Shown: positions 24,993-35,476, numbered from the stretch's first letter. The stretch is 64,000 nt of DNA from Streptomyces bambusae (GCF_020532645.1 NZ_JAJAUZ010000018.1:61509-125508), one strand, 5' to 3'. The notes: generated by a model from the letters alone, not told the origin. Made by a program: numbers and translations.

Positions 24993-26414
24993 TCAGCCGA
25001 CGACGCGGCCGATGATCGCGACGGCCGGCGCGGCGGCGGCCAGCGGCAGCGCGACCCCGGCGGTCATGTGGACGAACTTCGACGGGTAGTCGTACGCCGC
25101 CGTCCGCAGGCCGACGAGCGCACACGCCCCGGCCACGAGCCCCAGCAGCGCCCCGCCCGTGCCGAGGTCCGTGAAGCCGCCCGCGACGATCCCGGCGCCG
25201 GCGGCCGCGCCCAGCGAGGCGACGAGCGACGGGACCGGCGGCAGCGGCAGCGCGCGCACCACGGCCGCCACGGCCACCGCGGCCGCGCCGACCGTCACGG
25301 CCTCGTGCCCGGCGGCCAGGTAGCCGGTGCAGATGATCGCGAGCGCCGCCGAGGCCACGCTCGCCATCAGGCCGTAGACCCGCTCGTCGGGGTCGGCCTG
25401 GCTGCGCAGCTGGAGCACGAGGGTGAGGACCACCCACGCGCCGAGGGTGCCCACCAGGGCGCCGCCGGAGTGCTCCTCGGCCACGGCGAGCACGGCCACG
25501 TCCGCGACCAGCGCGCCGGCGAAGGCCACCGCGATCCCCTGGCGGGCGGGCCACATGCCGTTGAGCCGGAACCAGCCGGCCGCGGTCAGCGCCTGCAGCA
25601 GCACCAGCGGGACCAGCAGCGCGTAGTCCCCGACCGGGGCCGCGACCGCGAGCAGCAGCCCGAGCGCGGCGGTGAGCAGCGCGGACTGCGGGCCGGGGTC
25701 GATGATCGGCGACCGGCCCTCGGCCCGCGCCTGCCGCGGGTCGCGCACCCGGGTGCTGCCGCCGAGCGTGGGCGGCGAGTACGCGGGGCCGCCGTCGCCG
25801 GCGAGGTCCGGAGCGGCATCCGCAGCGGCCGCCACGGCGGCTTCCGGCACCGGGAGCGGCTCGGGCTGCTCGTACGCGTACGCCTCCGGCCCGGCAGGAG
25901 CGGGGACGGGCGCGGGCGCGGGGTCCGCGGAAAGCTGCCGGTACAGCTCGGCGCCTTCGCCCGCGTGACCGGCCTGGCCCGAGTAGTCGGAGTAACCCGA
26001 GTAGTCGGAGTAACCCGTGTGGCCCGTCTGACCCGTGTGGCCCGTGTGGCCGGAGTGCCCCGTGTAATCGGAGTGACCCGTGTGACCCGCCTGACCCGGC
26101 CAGTCGGGCTGACCGTGCTGACCCGGCTGCGCCGGCTGCCCGGCCTCCGGCCACACCGGGCCGCCCTGCGGCTGCCCCCCGTACGACCAGTCCTGCGCCG
26201 CGGCCGGCGCCGCGGGCCGGTCCCAGCCCGTGCCCTGCGCGGGGACGCCACCGGCCTGCGGCCACGCCTGCTCGGGCGAAGGCTCGGGCACGGGTGACGG
26301 CGCCGGGGGCTGCACCGGCTGGTACGAGGTGTCCCAGGTGTCCGTCGACCACGTCTGGGTCGTGTACGGATCGGGTTCGAGCGGGTTCGGCTCGTGCGTG
26401 TCGTCGTTGCTCAT
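24993..26414 (-). CDS. Polytopic membrane protein with repetitive N-terminus
   Basis: A 473-residue protein. The first 230 residues are disordered, Pro/Gln/Gly-rich, with a His/Tyr/Gly/Ser repeat (for example GHTGHSDYTGHSGHTGHTG) at about 110-150. About eight membrane helices fill residues 240-473. The repeat has a 9-bp DNA period with 12-bp variants. Same direction as the MoaD-like gene 10 bp upstream. Not assigned to a functional family. Confidence 0.82.
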   Translation of the reverse strand: MSNDDTHEPNPLEPDPYTTQTWSTDTWDTSYQPVQPPAPSPVPEPSPEQAWPQAGGVPAQGTGWDRPAAPAAAQDWSYGGQPQGGPVWPEAGQPAQPGQHGQPDWPGQAGHTGHSDYTGHSGHTGHTGQTGHTGYSDYSGYSDYSGQAGHAGEGAELYRQLSADPAPAPVPAPAGPEAYAYEQPEPLPVPEAAVAAAADAAPDLAGDGGPAYSPPTLGGSTRVRDPRQARAEGRSPIIDPGPQSALLTAALGLLLAVAAPVGDYALLVPLVLLQALTAAGWFRLNGMWPARQGIAVAFAGALVADVAVLAVAEEHSGGALVGTLGAWVVLTLVLQLRSQADPDERVYGLMASVASAALAIICTGYLAAGHEAVTVGAAAVAVAAVVRALPLPPVPSLVASLGAAAGAGIVAGGFTDLGTGGALLGLVAGACALVGLRTAAYDYPSKFVHMTAGVALPLAAAAPAVAIIGRVVG

Positions 26415-26424
26415 CGGAGTGCGC

Positions 26425-26679
26425 TCACCCGCCCGCGAACGGCGGGAGGACCTCGACGGTGCCGCCCTCGGTCAGGCGTACGGCGTCGTGGCTGCGCTTG
26501 CCGACCGGGTCGCTGTCGACGAGGAAGGAGCAGCGCCTCAGCACCGCGGACAGCTCGCCGGGGTGGCGCTCGCGCACCGCGTCGAGGGCCTCGGCCAGTG
26601 TCTCGGCCGAGTACGGCTCCTCCGCCGTCCCGGCCGCGGCTTTGGCCGCCGCCCAGTAGCGGATGGTTCCCGCTGCCAC
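26425..26679 (-). CDS. MoaD/ThiS-family sulfur carrier protein
   Basis: An 84-residue beta-grasp protein ending in the diagnostic Gly-Gly (PPFAGG), the residue that is adenylated and thiocarboxylated for sulfur delivery to molybdopterin or other acceptors. GTG start at 26679 with an AAGGAG site 6 bp upstream. No activating E1 enzyme or molybdopterin gene lies nearby. Close upstream of the membrane protein gene in the same direction. Confidence 0.88.
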   Translation of the reverse strand: MAAGTIRYWAAAKAAAGTAEEPYSAETLAEALDAVRERHPGELSAVLRRCSFLVDSDPVGKRSHDAVRLTEGGTVEVLPPFAGG

Positions 26680-26855
26680 AGCAGCTCCTTTCGTCCCGCT
26701 CGTCCCGTCCGACGGGCGTGCGCAGGCTTCCATGATGACGCCTGCGGCCCCCCGGACGGTTCAGCGGTCCCCCCGCCGCACGTGACCGAGCCGACAGAAA
26801 GACCTTGCGTTCGGCCCGCACCGGCGGAGGCGGGTGGGCTATTCTGCTGGGCAGA

Positions 26856-26955
26856 GGATCCGGGCAAAGCAGCCCCCGGGTCCTTTTGTGCTTTCAGCAC
26901 GTTGAACACAGAGCGAACAGTGTCAAGCACGCGGGCCCCAGGGCGCGGGGCCCGC
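26856..26955 (+). promoter_or_regulatory. Three hairpins in the region upstream of glnR
   Basis: Hairpin 1 (26856-26864 with 26875-26883) is followed by TTTT, a factor-independent terminator shape. Hairpin 2 is GTGCT-ttc-AGCAC (26888-26900). Hairpin 3 pairs GCGGGCCCC (26931-26939) with GGGGCCCGC (26947-26955). The MoaD-like gene points away, so the terminator faces glnR. Attenuation or a short RNA is possible; the glnR start site is not known from sequence. Confidence 0.45.
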
Positions 26956-27009
26956 ACACCGTACGAAGCAGTGCCGCAACGTCCTCGACGGGACCGAGGA
27001 GGAACCGAC

Positions 27010-27069
27010 GTGATGGGCCAGCGAACCGTGTACGACGAACATCCGACCGTGGCAGGTGGTCTGCGATGA
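27010..27069 (+). CDS. Short upstream reading frame coupled to glnR
   Basis: A reading frame of 18-19 residues (GTG or the adjacent ATG, then [17 protein letters not shown]) with an excellent GAGGAGGAA ribosome-binding site. Its stop codon overlaps the glnR ATG as ATGA. glnR itself has only a weak site, so its translation likely depends on ribosomes finishing this frame. Confidence 0.55.
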   Translation: MMGQRTVYDEHPTVAGGLR

Positions 27070-27857
27070 GCTCTCTGCTCCTCCTGACCAATGCCCTCCA
27101 GCCGTCGACCGAGGTGCTCCCCGCCCTCGGCCTGCTGCTGCACAACGTCCGGGTGGCACCTGCCGAGGGCCCCGCCCTGGTGGACACCCCGGGGGCCGAC
27201 GTCATCCTCGTCGACGGCCGCCGGGACCTCCCCCAGGTCCGCTCCCTCTGCCAGCTGCTGCGCTCCACCGGGCCCGGCTGCCCCCTCATCCTGGTCGTCA
27301 CGGAGGGCGGGCTCGCCGCGGTCACCGCCGACTGGGGCATCGACGACGTGCTCCTCGACACCGCGGGTCCCGCCGAGGTCGAGGCCCGGCTGCGGCTGGC
27401 CACCGGCCGCCGCCAGATCGGCTCCGACGACTCCCCCATGGAGATCCGCAACGGCGACCTGTCGGTCGACGAGGCCACCTACTCCGCGAAGCTGAAGGGC
27501 CGGGTCCTGGACCTCACCTTCAAGGAGTTCGAGCTGCTGAAGTACCTCGCCCAGCACCCGGGCCGGGTCTTCACCCGCGCCCAGCTGCTCCAGGAGGTCT
27601 GGGGCTACGACTACTTCGGCGGCACCCGCACGGTCGACGTGCACGTCCGGCGGCTGCGGGCCAAGCTCGGCCCCGAGCACGAGTCGCTGATCGGCACCGT
27701 CCGCAACGTCGGCTACCGCTTCGTCACCCCCGAGAAGGTCGAGCGGGCCGCCGAGGAGGCCCGTACCAAGGCCGTCACCGAGGCCGCCGAGGCCATCACC
27801 CGTACGGAGGACAAGCCGGTGATCGTCCGATCCACAGGACGCCCTGCCCAGAGGTAG
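27066..27857 (+). CDS. glnR: Global nitrogen regulator GlnR
   Basis: Orphan OmpR-type regulator of 263 residues controlling glutamine synthetase, ammonium uptake and other nitrogen genes. The receiver-like domain (about 1-115) keeps D50 but has Thr-Asn (T8-N9) where response regulators have the acidic metal-binding pair, in agreement with its phosphorylation-independent behaviour. The DNA-binding domain (about 135-225) includes [12 protein letters not shown] and [12 protein letters not shown]. The C-terminal 35 residues are charged and disordered. No partner kinase is adjacent. The start overlaps a short upstream frame. Confidence 0.96.
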   Translation: MSSLLLLTNALQPSTEVLPALGLLLHNVRVAPAEGPALVDTPGADVILVDGRRDLPQVRSLCQLLRSTGPGCPLILVVTEGGLAAVTADWGIDDVLLDTAGPAEVEARLRLATGRRQIGSDDSPMEIRNGDLSVDEATYSAKLKGRVLDLTFKEFELLKYLAQHPGRVFTRAQLLQEVWGYDYFGGTRTVDVHVRRLRAKLGPEHESLIGTVRNVGYRFVTPEKVERAAEEARTKAVTEAAEAITRTEDKPVIVRSTGRPAQR

Positions 27858-27868
27858 GTCACCCCGCG

Positions 27869-27874
27869 TAGACT
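27869..27874 (+). promoter_or_regulatory. Leaderless -10 element for the LacI-type gene
   Basis: TAGACT is 7 nt before the GTG at 27882, so transcription should begin at the start codon. The element is only 12 bp after the glnR stop, giving the regulator its own promoter. Confidence 0.55.
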
Positions 27875-27881
27875 CTCGCGT

Positions 27882-28910
27882 GTGGCCAAGGTGACGCGTG
27901 ACGACGTGGCACGACTCGCGGGTACCTCTACCGCCGTCGTGAGCTACGTCATCAACAACGGACCCCGGCCGGTCGCCCCGGCCACCCGCGAGCGCGTTCT
28001 CGGCGCCATCAAGGAGCTGGGCTACCGGCCCGATCGTGTTGCCCAGGCCATGGCCTCGCGGCGCACGGACCTCATAGGCATGATCGTGCCGGACGCCCGC
28101 CAGCCGTTCTTCGCGGAGATGGCGCACGCGGTCGAGCAGGCCGCCGCCGAGCGCGGGAAGATGGTGCTCGTCGGCAACTCCGACTACCGGACCGAGCGCG
28201 AGGTGCACTACCTGCGGGCCTTCCTCGGCATGCGGGTCTCCGGCCTGATCCTGGTCAGCCAGGGCATGAGCGAGCAGGCCGCCAGCGAGATCGAGGCCTG
28301 GGACGCCCGGGTCGTGCTGCTGCACGAGCGGCCCGAGGCCATCGACGACGTCGCCGTCGTCACCGACGACATCGGCGGCGCCCAGCTCGCCACCCGGCAC
28401 CTGCTGGAGCACGGCCACGAGTACGTCGCCTGCATCGGCGGCATCGAGAACACCCCGTCCGTCGGCGACCCGGTCGCCGACCACGTCGAGGGCTGGCGCC
28501 GGGCCATGCTGGAATCCGGCCGCTCCGTCGAGGGCCGCCTGATCGAGGCCCCGTACAACCGGTACGACGCCTACCGGGTCGCCCTGGAGGTCCTGGCCTC
28601 CCCGGACCGCCCCACGGCGATCTTCTGCGCCACCGACGACCAGGCCATCGGCGTGCTGCGGGCCGCCCGCGAGCTGCGCATCGACGTGCCGGGCGAGCTG
28701 GCCGTGGCCGGCTTCGACGACGTGAAGGAAGCGGCGCTCACCGACCCGCCGCTGACCACCATCGCCTCCGACCGGCCGGCGATGGCGCGGGCCGCGGTGG
28801 ACCTGGTCCTCGACGACGGCCTGCGGGTCGCCGGCTCGCGCCGCGAGCGGCTCAAGCAGTTCCCGTCGGCGCTGGTGATCCGGCGCTCCTGCGGCTGCAA
28901 CCCCGGCTGA
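27882..28910 (+). CDS. LacI-family transcriptional regulator
   Basis: A 342-residue LacI-type repressor. Helix-turn-helix and hinge at about 1-60 ([20 protein letters not shown], then [13 protein letters not shown]). The periplasmic-binding-like effector domain (about 62-335) reads [12 protein letters not shown] and [19 protein letters not shown]. It ends in an unusual Cys pair, RRSCGCNPG. Effector and targets unknown. Leaderless GTG start. Confidence 0.92.
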   Translation: MAKVTRDDVARLAGTSTAVVSYVINNGPRPVAPATRERVLGAIKELGYRPDRVAQAMASRRTDLIGMIVPDARQPFFAEMAHAVEQAAAERGKMVLVGNSDYRTEREVHYLRAFLGMRVSGLILVSQGMSEQAASEIEAWDARVVLLHERPEAIDDVAVVTDDIGGAQLATRHLLEHGHEYVACIGGIENTPSVGDPVADHVEGWRRAMLESGRSVEGRLIEAPYNRYDAYRVALEVLASPDRPTAIFCATDDQAIGVLRAARELRIDVPGELAVAGFDDVKEAALTDPPLTTIASDRPAMARAAVDLVLDDGLRVAGSRRERLKQFPSALVIRRSCGCNPG

Positions 28911-29038
28911 CCGACCCCCTGCGCGGCACCCCGTACGCCCCGCCCGCGGTGGCCCTTTATATCGGGCATACGCGGTTCTGTCGGGCTTCTCAGCGGGGAC
29001 TCAGGAACCTCTCATGTACGGCGGCCAGAGTCATAGCC

Positions 29039-30301
29039 ATGACCGACAGCCACCGCCGCGAAGGCGACCCGCAGCAGAACCAGCCGTTCCCCCCGGCTCA
29101 GCCGGCTCAGCAGCAGGACCCCTGGGGCGAGCAGTGGCAGCGCAGCCGGGACCGCCTGGCCCACGACACCCTCGCCGGCTCCGGTGACGGCGGCTACCCG
29201 CCGCCGCCCGCCTACCCGCCGGCGCCCGGCTGGTTCGAAGCGCACCGGCCGCAGGTCATCCAGGGCGAGACCGTGCCCGCCACGGTCACGGCCGACGGCG
29301 GCCACGGCGGCCACGGCGGCCAGGTTGGTCAGGGCGGCCGGCACGGCGGCCGGCCCGCCCGCGCCAGGCGCCCCGTCGCCCTGCTGGCCGCGGTGGCCAT
29401 CACCGCGGCCGTGATCGGCGGTGCGACGGCGGCCGGCGTGGAGCGGTGGTTCGGCGGCACGGACGGCAGCGGCGGCCCCGGCTTCGCCGGCAGCAACGTC
29501 TCGCAGTCCTCCAACGGGACGGTGTCCGGCGTGGCCGAGCAGGTCAGCCCGTCCGTTGTCCGCATCGACGTCAAGAAGTCCGGCGGCCAGTCCGTCGGCT
29601 CCGGCATCGTGATCACCGCCGACGGGGAGGTCGTCACCAACAACCACGTCGTGGACGGCGCCGACGAGGTGCAGGTGACCATGAGCAACGGCAAGAAGTA
29701 CACCGCCAAGGTCGTCGGCACCGACCCCGGCAAGGACCTCGCCCTCATCAAGCTGAACGGCGCCTCCGGCCTCAAGCCCGCCAAGCTCGGCAATTCCGAC
29801 GGGGTGAAGGTCGGCGACCAGGTCGTCGCCATCGGCTCCCCCGACGGCCTCACCGGCACCGTCACCAGCGGCATCGTCTCCGCTCTCGACCGCAAGGTCA
29901 CCGTCCCCAAGTCGGAGAACCGGCAGCGGAGCGGGCAGCAGGACGACCCGTACGGCGGCGGCTGGCCGTTCTCCTTCGGCGGCCGGCAGTTCAACGGGGA
30001 CACCGGCTCCGACACCACCTCGTACCAGGCCATCCAGACCGACGCCCCCGTCAACCCCGGCAACTCCGGCGGCGCGCTCATCAACATGAACGGCGAGATC
30101 GTGGGCATGCCGTCCGCGATCTACTCCCCCTCGAACGGCTCGGGCCCCGCCGGCAGCGTGGGCCTCGGCTTCGCCATCCCGGTCAACACCGTCAAGGCCG
30201 ACCTGGACCACCTCCGCAGCGGCGGTGACGGCGGCACCGGCTCCGGCTCGGACTCCGACTCCGACAGCGGCTCCGGCAGCGTCTTCGGCACCGGCTACTG
30301 A
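29039..30301 (+). CDS. HtrA/DegP-like trypsin-type serine protease
   Basis: A 420-residue membrane-anchored protease. The cytosolic N-terminus is Pro/Gln- and Gly/His-rich, with one membrane helix at about 115-137. The protease domain (about 160-395) has the triad H in TNNHVVDG, D in GKDLALIKL and S in PVNPGNSGGALIN. No PDZ domain is visible: the protein ends in a Gly/Ser/Asp tail (GSDSDSDSGSGS). Next to an MprAB-like pair, as pepD is beside mprAB in mycobacteria, so an envelope-stress role is likely. Confidence 0.92.
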   Translation: MTDSHRREGDPQQNQPFPPAQPAQQQDPWGEQWQRSRDRLAHDTLAGSGDGGYPPPPAYPPAPGWFEAHRPQVIQGETVPATVTADGGHGGHGGQVGQGGRHGGRPARARRPVALLAAVAITAAVIGGATAAGVERWFGGTDGSGGPGFAGSNVSQSSNGTVSGVAEQVSPSVVRIDVKKSGGQSVGSGIVITADGEVVTNNHVVDGADEVQVTMSNGKKYTAKVVGTDPGKDLALIKLNGASGLKPAKLGNSDGVKVGDQVVAIGSPDGLTGTVTSGIVSALDRKVTVPKSENRQRSGQQDDPYGGGWPFSFGGRQFNGDTGSDTTSYQAIQTDAPVNPGNSGGALINMNGEIVGMPSAIYSPSNGSGPAGSVGLGFAIPVNTVKADLDHLRSGGDGGTGSGSDSDSDSGSGSVFGTGY

Positions 30302-30378
30302 CCGACCCGTACGGGGCCGGGCCCGTGCGAGGCTGAGAGCGACCACCCGGACCCGGACCGAGGAAGAGAACACCGCCG

Positions 30379-31109
<731 letters not shown>

Positions 31110-31113
<4 letters not shown>

Positions 31114-32528
31114 GGCTCCTCAGACGCTTCCGCACCCTGCCGCTGCGCTCCCGGCTGGCGATGCTGGTCGCGGCGGCGGTCGCGGTCGCAGTCGCCGCCG
31201 TGGCCGCGGTCTGCTGGTTCATGGTCCGCACCCAGCTGCGCGACCAGCTCGACGCCTCGCTGCTGGCCACCAACCCCAGCGGCCAGGTCGCGCAGGCCCT
31301 GCGGGAGGGCTGCGTGCCGCCGCCGCGGATCCCCGACGCGCAGATCGCGGGCGAGCTGAACGCGACCGTGCAGATCGTCACCGCCGAGGGCCGGCACTGC
31401 TGGGTGAGCGGCAAGACCACGCTGCCCGTCACCGAGGTCGACCGGCAGGTCGCCGCCGGGCAGCGGAGCAACACCCTGCACGACGTGACCACCACCGACG
31501 GCGTCGCCATGCGCGTCTACACGCTGGCGGCGCGCACCGCCCCCGACGCCCAGCTGTTCGCGGTGTCCGTCGCCAAGCCGCTCGCCGACATCGACAAGCC
31601 GCTGTCCACCCTGGCCTGGGTGCTGCTGCTGGTCGCCGGCATCGGAGTGGTCGGCGCCGGGGCGGCCGGCCTGTGGGTGGCACGGACCGGGCTGCGGCCG
31701 GTGGACGAACTGACCGGAGCCGTCGAGCACATCGCCCGGACCGAGGACCTCACCGTACGGATCCCCGACGAGGGCGAGGACGAGATCGCCCGGCTGTCGC
31801 GCTCGTTCAACCAGATGACGGCCGCGCTGGCCACCGCCCGGGACCGGCAGGCCCAGCTGATCGCCGACGCCGGGCACGAGCTGCGCACCCCGCTCACCTC
31901 CCTGCGCACCAACATCGAGCTGCTGGCCCGCAGCGAGGAGACCGGGCGGGCCATCCCGGCCGACGACCGCCGCGAGCTGCTGGCATCGGTGAAGGCGCAG
32001 ATGACCGAGCTGGCCTCGCTGATCGGCGACCTCCAGGAGCTGTCGCGGCCGGACGCGGCGGGCCCCGGCCCGCTCCAGGTGGTCGCGTTCCACGACATCG
32101 CCGGGAGCGCGCTGTCGCGGGCCCGGCTGCGCGGACCCGAGCTGCGGATCAACGCGGTGCTGGACCCCTGGTACGTCCGCGCCGAGCCGGCCGCGCTGGA
32201 GCGGGCGGTGGTCAACGTGCTGGACAACGCGGTGAAGTTCAGCCCGCCGGGCGGCACCGTCGAGGTGTTCCTGCACGACGGCGAGCTGACCGTCCGCGAC
32301 CACGGGCCGGGCATCCCGCCCGAGGACCTGCCGCACGTCTTCGACCGGTTCTGGCGCTCGCCGTCGGCCCGGGCGCTGCCGGGCAGCGGGCTGGGACTGT
32401 CGATCGTGGCCCGTACGGTCACCCACGCGGGCGGCACGGCGGAGCTGCGGCCGGCGGACCCGGGGCCGGGCACGGAGGCTGTGCTGCGGCTGCCGGGGGC
32501 GCCGGTGCCGCCGCCGGAGATGCCGTAG
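31110..32528 (+). CDS. MprB-like sensor histidine kinase
   Basis: A 472-residue kinase. Membrane helices at about 17-38 and 168-192 flank an external sensor domain of about 130 residues with two cysteines ([15 protein letters not shown]). HAMP follows, then H-box [16 protein letters not shown]-box [22 protein letters not shown] and [13 protein letters not shown] start, overlapping the response-regulator gene. The external Cys pair might form a disulfide. Confidence 0.93.
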
Positions 32529-32552
32529 GGCCCGTACCGCGGGCCCGTCCGG

Positions 32553-33431
32553 TCAGAACGGGTTGTGGGCGATCAGCGCCTCGATGAGGCCGCCGCGGGT
32601 GTTCGGGAAGTCCATCGGGACCACCCCGAGCCCCGTGCGGCCGGCCATCTCGCCGCCGTTGACGAACGAGTGGACCTGCGGGTTGAGCCGGTCGGAGTTC
32701 CAGCGCGGCGGCATGTACGCGGAGGTGCTGGTGTAGTTCACGAAGAGCCGGCCGGGCTGCTGGACCGCCTTGCGGAAGTGGTTCTCGATCCTGGTGCGCT
32801 TGGCGAACGGCTCGGCGTTCCAGTCGTCCTGGATGTCGAAGTACGTGCCGTCGCCGTAGCGCAGGCCGGGCAGGCCTCCGTTGTCGCCGAGCAGGACCAC
32901 CTTGCCGCGGGCCTCCCCGAGGGTGGGCAGGCCGGCGCCGATGCGGAACAGCGGGCGCCAGCCGCGGTTGTCGAGGTAGTCGTCGAAGACCGCCCGGAAG
33001 GTGGCGTCGCTCTCGCCGGAGTACTCCTGCTTGACCCGCATCAGCACGGTCTCGCCGGGGTGCGCGGCGAGGAAGTTCCAGCAGGCCACGAGGACGTCGC
33101 CGAACATCAGGTGCTGGAAAAACGAGCCGTGGTGGATGGCGAACGAGCCGCCCGTCACCCGGCAGCGCACGTCCAGGAACCGGATGCCGGCGTTCAGCTG
33201 GTCCGCGATGCCGATGTTCTGGCAGGCCACGTACAGGCCGCCGTGCAGCGCCCCGGAGTCGTGGGTGCCGGGGACGGTGAGCCGGGTCAGCGCGGTGGCC
33301 GCGGGCAGCGCGCCCATCCAGTCCCGCACGCCGGGCGCGGCGGCCGCCCGGCCCGCCCCGAGCCCGACCGCGGCGGCGGCAGCGGCCGCTCCCGCCAGAA
33401 ACGTACGCCGATCCAGCCCCACGGCACCCAT
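32553..33431 (-). CDS. Secreted phosphatidylinositol-specific phospholipase C
   Basis: A 292-residue exported PI-PLC X-domain enzyme. A twin-arginine-like signal (DRRTFLAGAAAAAA, cleavage near AAAAPG) leads into the barrel. Catalytic elements are VPGTHDSGA and the second histidine in SFAIHHGSFF, with the DVRCRV strand. It cleaves phosphatidylinositol to diacylglycerol and (cyclic) inositol phosphate, and could feed inositol phosphate or phosphate scavenging. A 18-bp palindrome sits between its likely -10 and the ribosome-binding site. Confidence 0.9.
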   Translation of the reverse strand: MGAVGLDRRTFLAGAAAAAAAVGLGAGRAAAAPGVRDWMGALPAATALTRLTVPGTHDSGALHGGLYVACQNIGIADQLNAGIRFLDVRCRVTGGSFAIHHGSFFQHLMFGDVLVACWNFLAAHPGETVLMRVKQEYSGESDATFRAVFDDYLDNRGWRPLFRIGAGLPTLGEARGKVVLLGDNGGLPGLRYGDGTYFDIQDDWNAEPFAKRTRIENHFRKAVQQPGRLFVNYTSTSAYMPPRWNSDRLNPQVHSFVNGGEMAGRTGLGVVPMDFPNTRGGLIEALIAHNPF

Positions 33432-33448
33432 GGCATTCCCCTCGTCCG

Positions 33449-33466
33449 CCCTACCGGTCGGTAGGG
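33449..33466. promoter_or_regulatory. Palindromic operator before the PI-PLC gene
   Basis: CCCTACC and GGTAGGG arms flank a 4-bp centre (GGTC), a size and symmetry typical of TetR-type sites. On the minus strand a CATACT (-10-like) element lies just upstream, so bound protein would cover the start site. No TetR gene is nearby. Confidence 0.6.
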
Positions 33467-33530
33467 AGTATGACGAGTACACGTCAGAACTGGAACCCTC
33501 GTGACGGGCCGGTCCGGACGGCCGGGAAAG

Positions 33531-33590
33531 GACCGGGAGATGCCGGGAGACACCGGGAGACGCCGGGAGACGCCGGGACACACCGGGAGC
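33531..33590 (+). repeat. 10-bp tandem repeat, six units
   Basis: Units of two variable bases followed by CCGGGAGA, with minor variation in the last two, between the PI-PLC promoter and the 5'-nucleotidase terminator. Confidence 0.85.
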
Positions 33591-33600
33591 CCGGAAACGC

Positions 33601-33638
33601 CGGAGGGGCGATGGGCCCGCCGGCCCACCGCCCCTCCG
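33601..33638. terminator. Terminator after the 5'-nucleotidase gene
   Basis: A 16-bp stem with one mismatch (33601-33616 with 33623-33638) immediately past the minus-strand stop at 33653. Confidence 0.8.
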
Positions 33639-33652
33639 TCACTGCTGTGCGC

Positions 33653-35476
33653 TTACTTGACGACCGTGATCCGGTCCGTCGCCGGCGGGGCCAGCGGGCT
33701 CGTCTCCGAGGAGTGAGCGGCCAGGTAGGCGTTGAACACGTCCAGGTCGGAGGCGCCGACCAGCTTGTTCTTGTGCTCCTTCAGGACGGTGAAACCGTCG
33801 CCGCCGCCCGCGAGGAACTCGTTCATCGCGACGCGGTAGGTGCGCGCCGGGTCGATCGGCTGGCCGTTGAGCCGCACCGAGTCCACGACGATCCGGTCCG
33901 CGCCGGCCTTGGTCGTGTCGAGGGTGTAGGTGAAGCCCTTCGACACCTGGAGGATCTTCGGGTTCAGGCCGTTGACCGGGCCGCTGACCTGCTGCTGCAG
34001 CGCGGTGACCAGCTGGGCGCCGGTGAGGTCCACGACGTTCATCATGTTGGTGAACGGCTGGACGGTGAAGGACTCGCCGTAGGTCACGATGCCGTCGACG
34101 GCCTCGTCACCCGACTTGGCGTACGCCAGGTCCGCGCGGATGCCGCCCGGGTTCATGATGGCCAGCTCGGCCCCGCCCTTGGCGGCCGGGGACAGCGCCT
34201 CCAGCTGGGCGTCCGCGATGACGTTGCCCAGCGGCTTCTCGTACGCCGTGGAGCCGCGGCCCGCGATGTCGGCGGAGATGAAGCCCTGCGGACGGCCGGC
34301 GATCGGCTTGGCCAGCGTGTTCCAGCGGCCGATCAGCTCCGACATGTCCGCGGCCTTCTCCTGGTCGCGGCCCACGATGCGGTTGACGGCCTTCGGGAAC
34401 TTTGCCGCGGTGCGGACGATGTCCTTGGTGGCGCGGTCGTAGGTGAGCGTGGTCTCGGTGAAGAGACGGCCCAGCGAGGCGGCCGAGGTGACCGTGCGCG
34501 GGTTGCCGGACGGGTCCGGGATGTTGCAGCTGTACGCCTGGTGCGTGTGGCCCGTGACCAGCGCGTCGATCTTCGGGTCGAGGCCCTTGGCGATGTCGAC
34601 GATGGCACCCGAGATGCCGGCGCCGGCGCCCGGGACGTCGCAGTCGTAGTTGTACGCGCCGCTGGCGGGCAGGCCGCCCTCGTGGATCAGGGCGACGATC
34701 GACTTCACGCCCTGCTTGTTCAGCTCGGCGGCGTACTTGTTGATCGTCTGGACCTCGTCGCCGAACTTCAGGCCCTTGACGCCCGCGGCGGTCACGACGT
34801 CCGGAGTGCCCTCCAGGGTCACGCCGATGAAGCCGATCTTGACGCCGTCCTTCTTCCACACCCAGTACGGCTTCATCAGCGGACGCTTGGTCTTCTCGAC
34901 CTCGACGTTCGCCGCGAGGTACGGGAACTTCGCGCCCTCGAAGATCTTGTCGCCCTCGAAGCAGCCCTCGACCGGGTGGCAGCCGCCGTACTGCATGCGC
35001 AGCAGCTCCTGGCGGCCCTCGTCGAACTCGTGGTTGCCCACGCTCGACACGTCGAGGTTCAGCTTGTTCAGCGCCTCGATGCTCGGCTCGTCGTGGAACA
35101 GACCGGACAGCATCGGGCTGCCGCCGATCATGTCGCCGGCGGCCGCGGTCACCGAGTACGGGTGGCCCTCGCGCGCCTTGCGGAGGCTGGTGGCCAGGTA
35201 CTCGACGCCACCGGCCGGTATCGCCTTGGTCGTGCCGTCGGCCTGGCGCTCGGTCACATTTCCGGACGAACCCTGCGGGGGCTCCAGCGTCCCGTGGAAG
35301 TCGTTGACCGACAGCAGCTGGACGTCGACCAGCCGGTCCGAGCCCGGAGCGGCGGCCGGAGCGGCGGCCCCGGCCGGGAGGGCGGCGGCCACAAGAGCAC
35401 CCGCACCTGCCGTCACGGCGAGAGCGGCGAAGGTCAACCGCCGGTTTCGGCGGTGCCGTTGTGGTGTCGCTGACAT
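33653..35476 (-). CDS. Secreted 5'-nucleotidase / bifunctional metallophosphatase
   Basis: A 607-residue secreted enzyme. Signal peptide about 1-38 (RRNRRLTFAALAV, cleavage near AGAAAP). The metallophosphatase domain has VNDFHGTLEP, GDMIGGSP, VGNHEFDEG and TGHTHQAYSC; the C-terminal nucleotide-binding domain has IMNPGGIRADL and AGGGDGFTVLK. It releases phosphate from extracellular nucleotides. S. coelicolor has a PhoP-regulated homologue in this place (recalled). No convincing PHO box was found upstream here. Confidence 0.94.
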   Translation of the reverse strand: MSATPQRHRRNRRLTFAALAVTAGAGALVAAALPAGAAAPAAAPGSDRLVDVQLLSVNDFHGTLEPPQGSSGNVTERQADGTTKAIPAGGVEYLATSLRKAREGHPYSVTAAAGDMIGGSPMLSGLFHDEPSIEALNKLNLDVSSVGNHEFDEGRQELLRMQYGGCHPVEGCFEGDKIFEGAKFPYLAANVEVEKTKRPLMKPYWVWKKDGVKIGFIGVTLEGTPDVVTAAGVKGLKFGDEVQTINKYAAELNKQGVKSIVALIHEGGLPASGAYNYDCDVPGAGAGISGAIVDIAKGLDPKIDALVTGHTHQAYSCNIPDPSGNPRTVTSAASLGRLFTETTLTYDRATKDIVRTAAKFPKAVNRIVGRDQEKAADMSELIGRWNTLAKPIAGRPQGFISADIAGRGSTAYEKPLGNVIADAQLEALSPAAKGGAELAIMNPGGIRADLAYAKSGDEAVDGIVTYGESFTVQPFTNMMNVVDLTGAQLVTALQQQVSGPVNGLNPKILQVSKGFTYTLDTTKAGADRIVVDSVRLNGQPIDPARTYRVAMNEFLAGGGDGFTVLKEHKNKLVGASDLDVFNAYLAAHSSETSPLAPPATDRITVVK

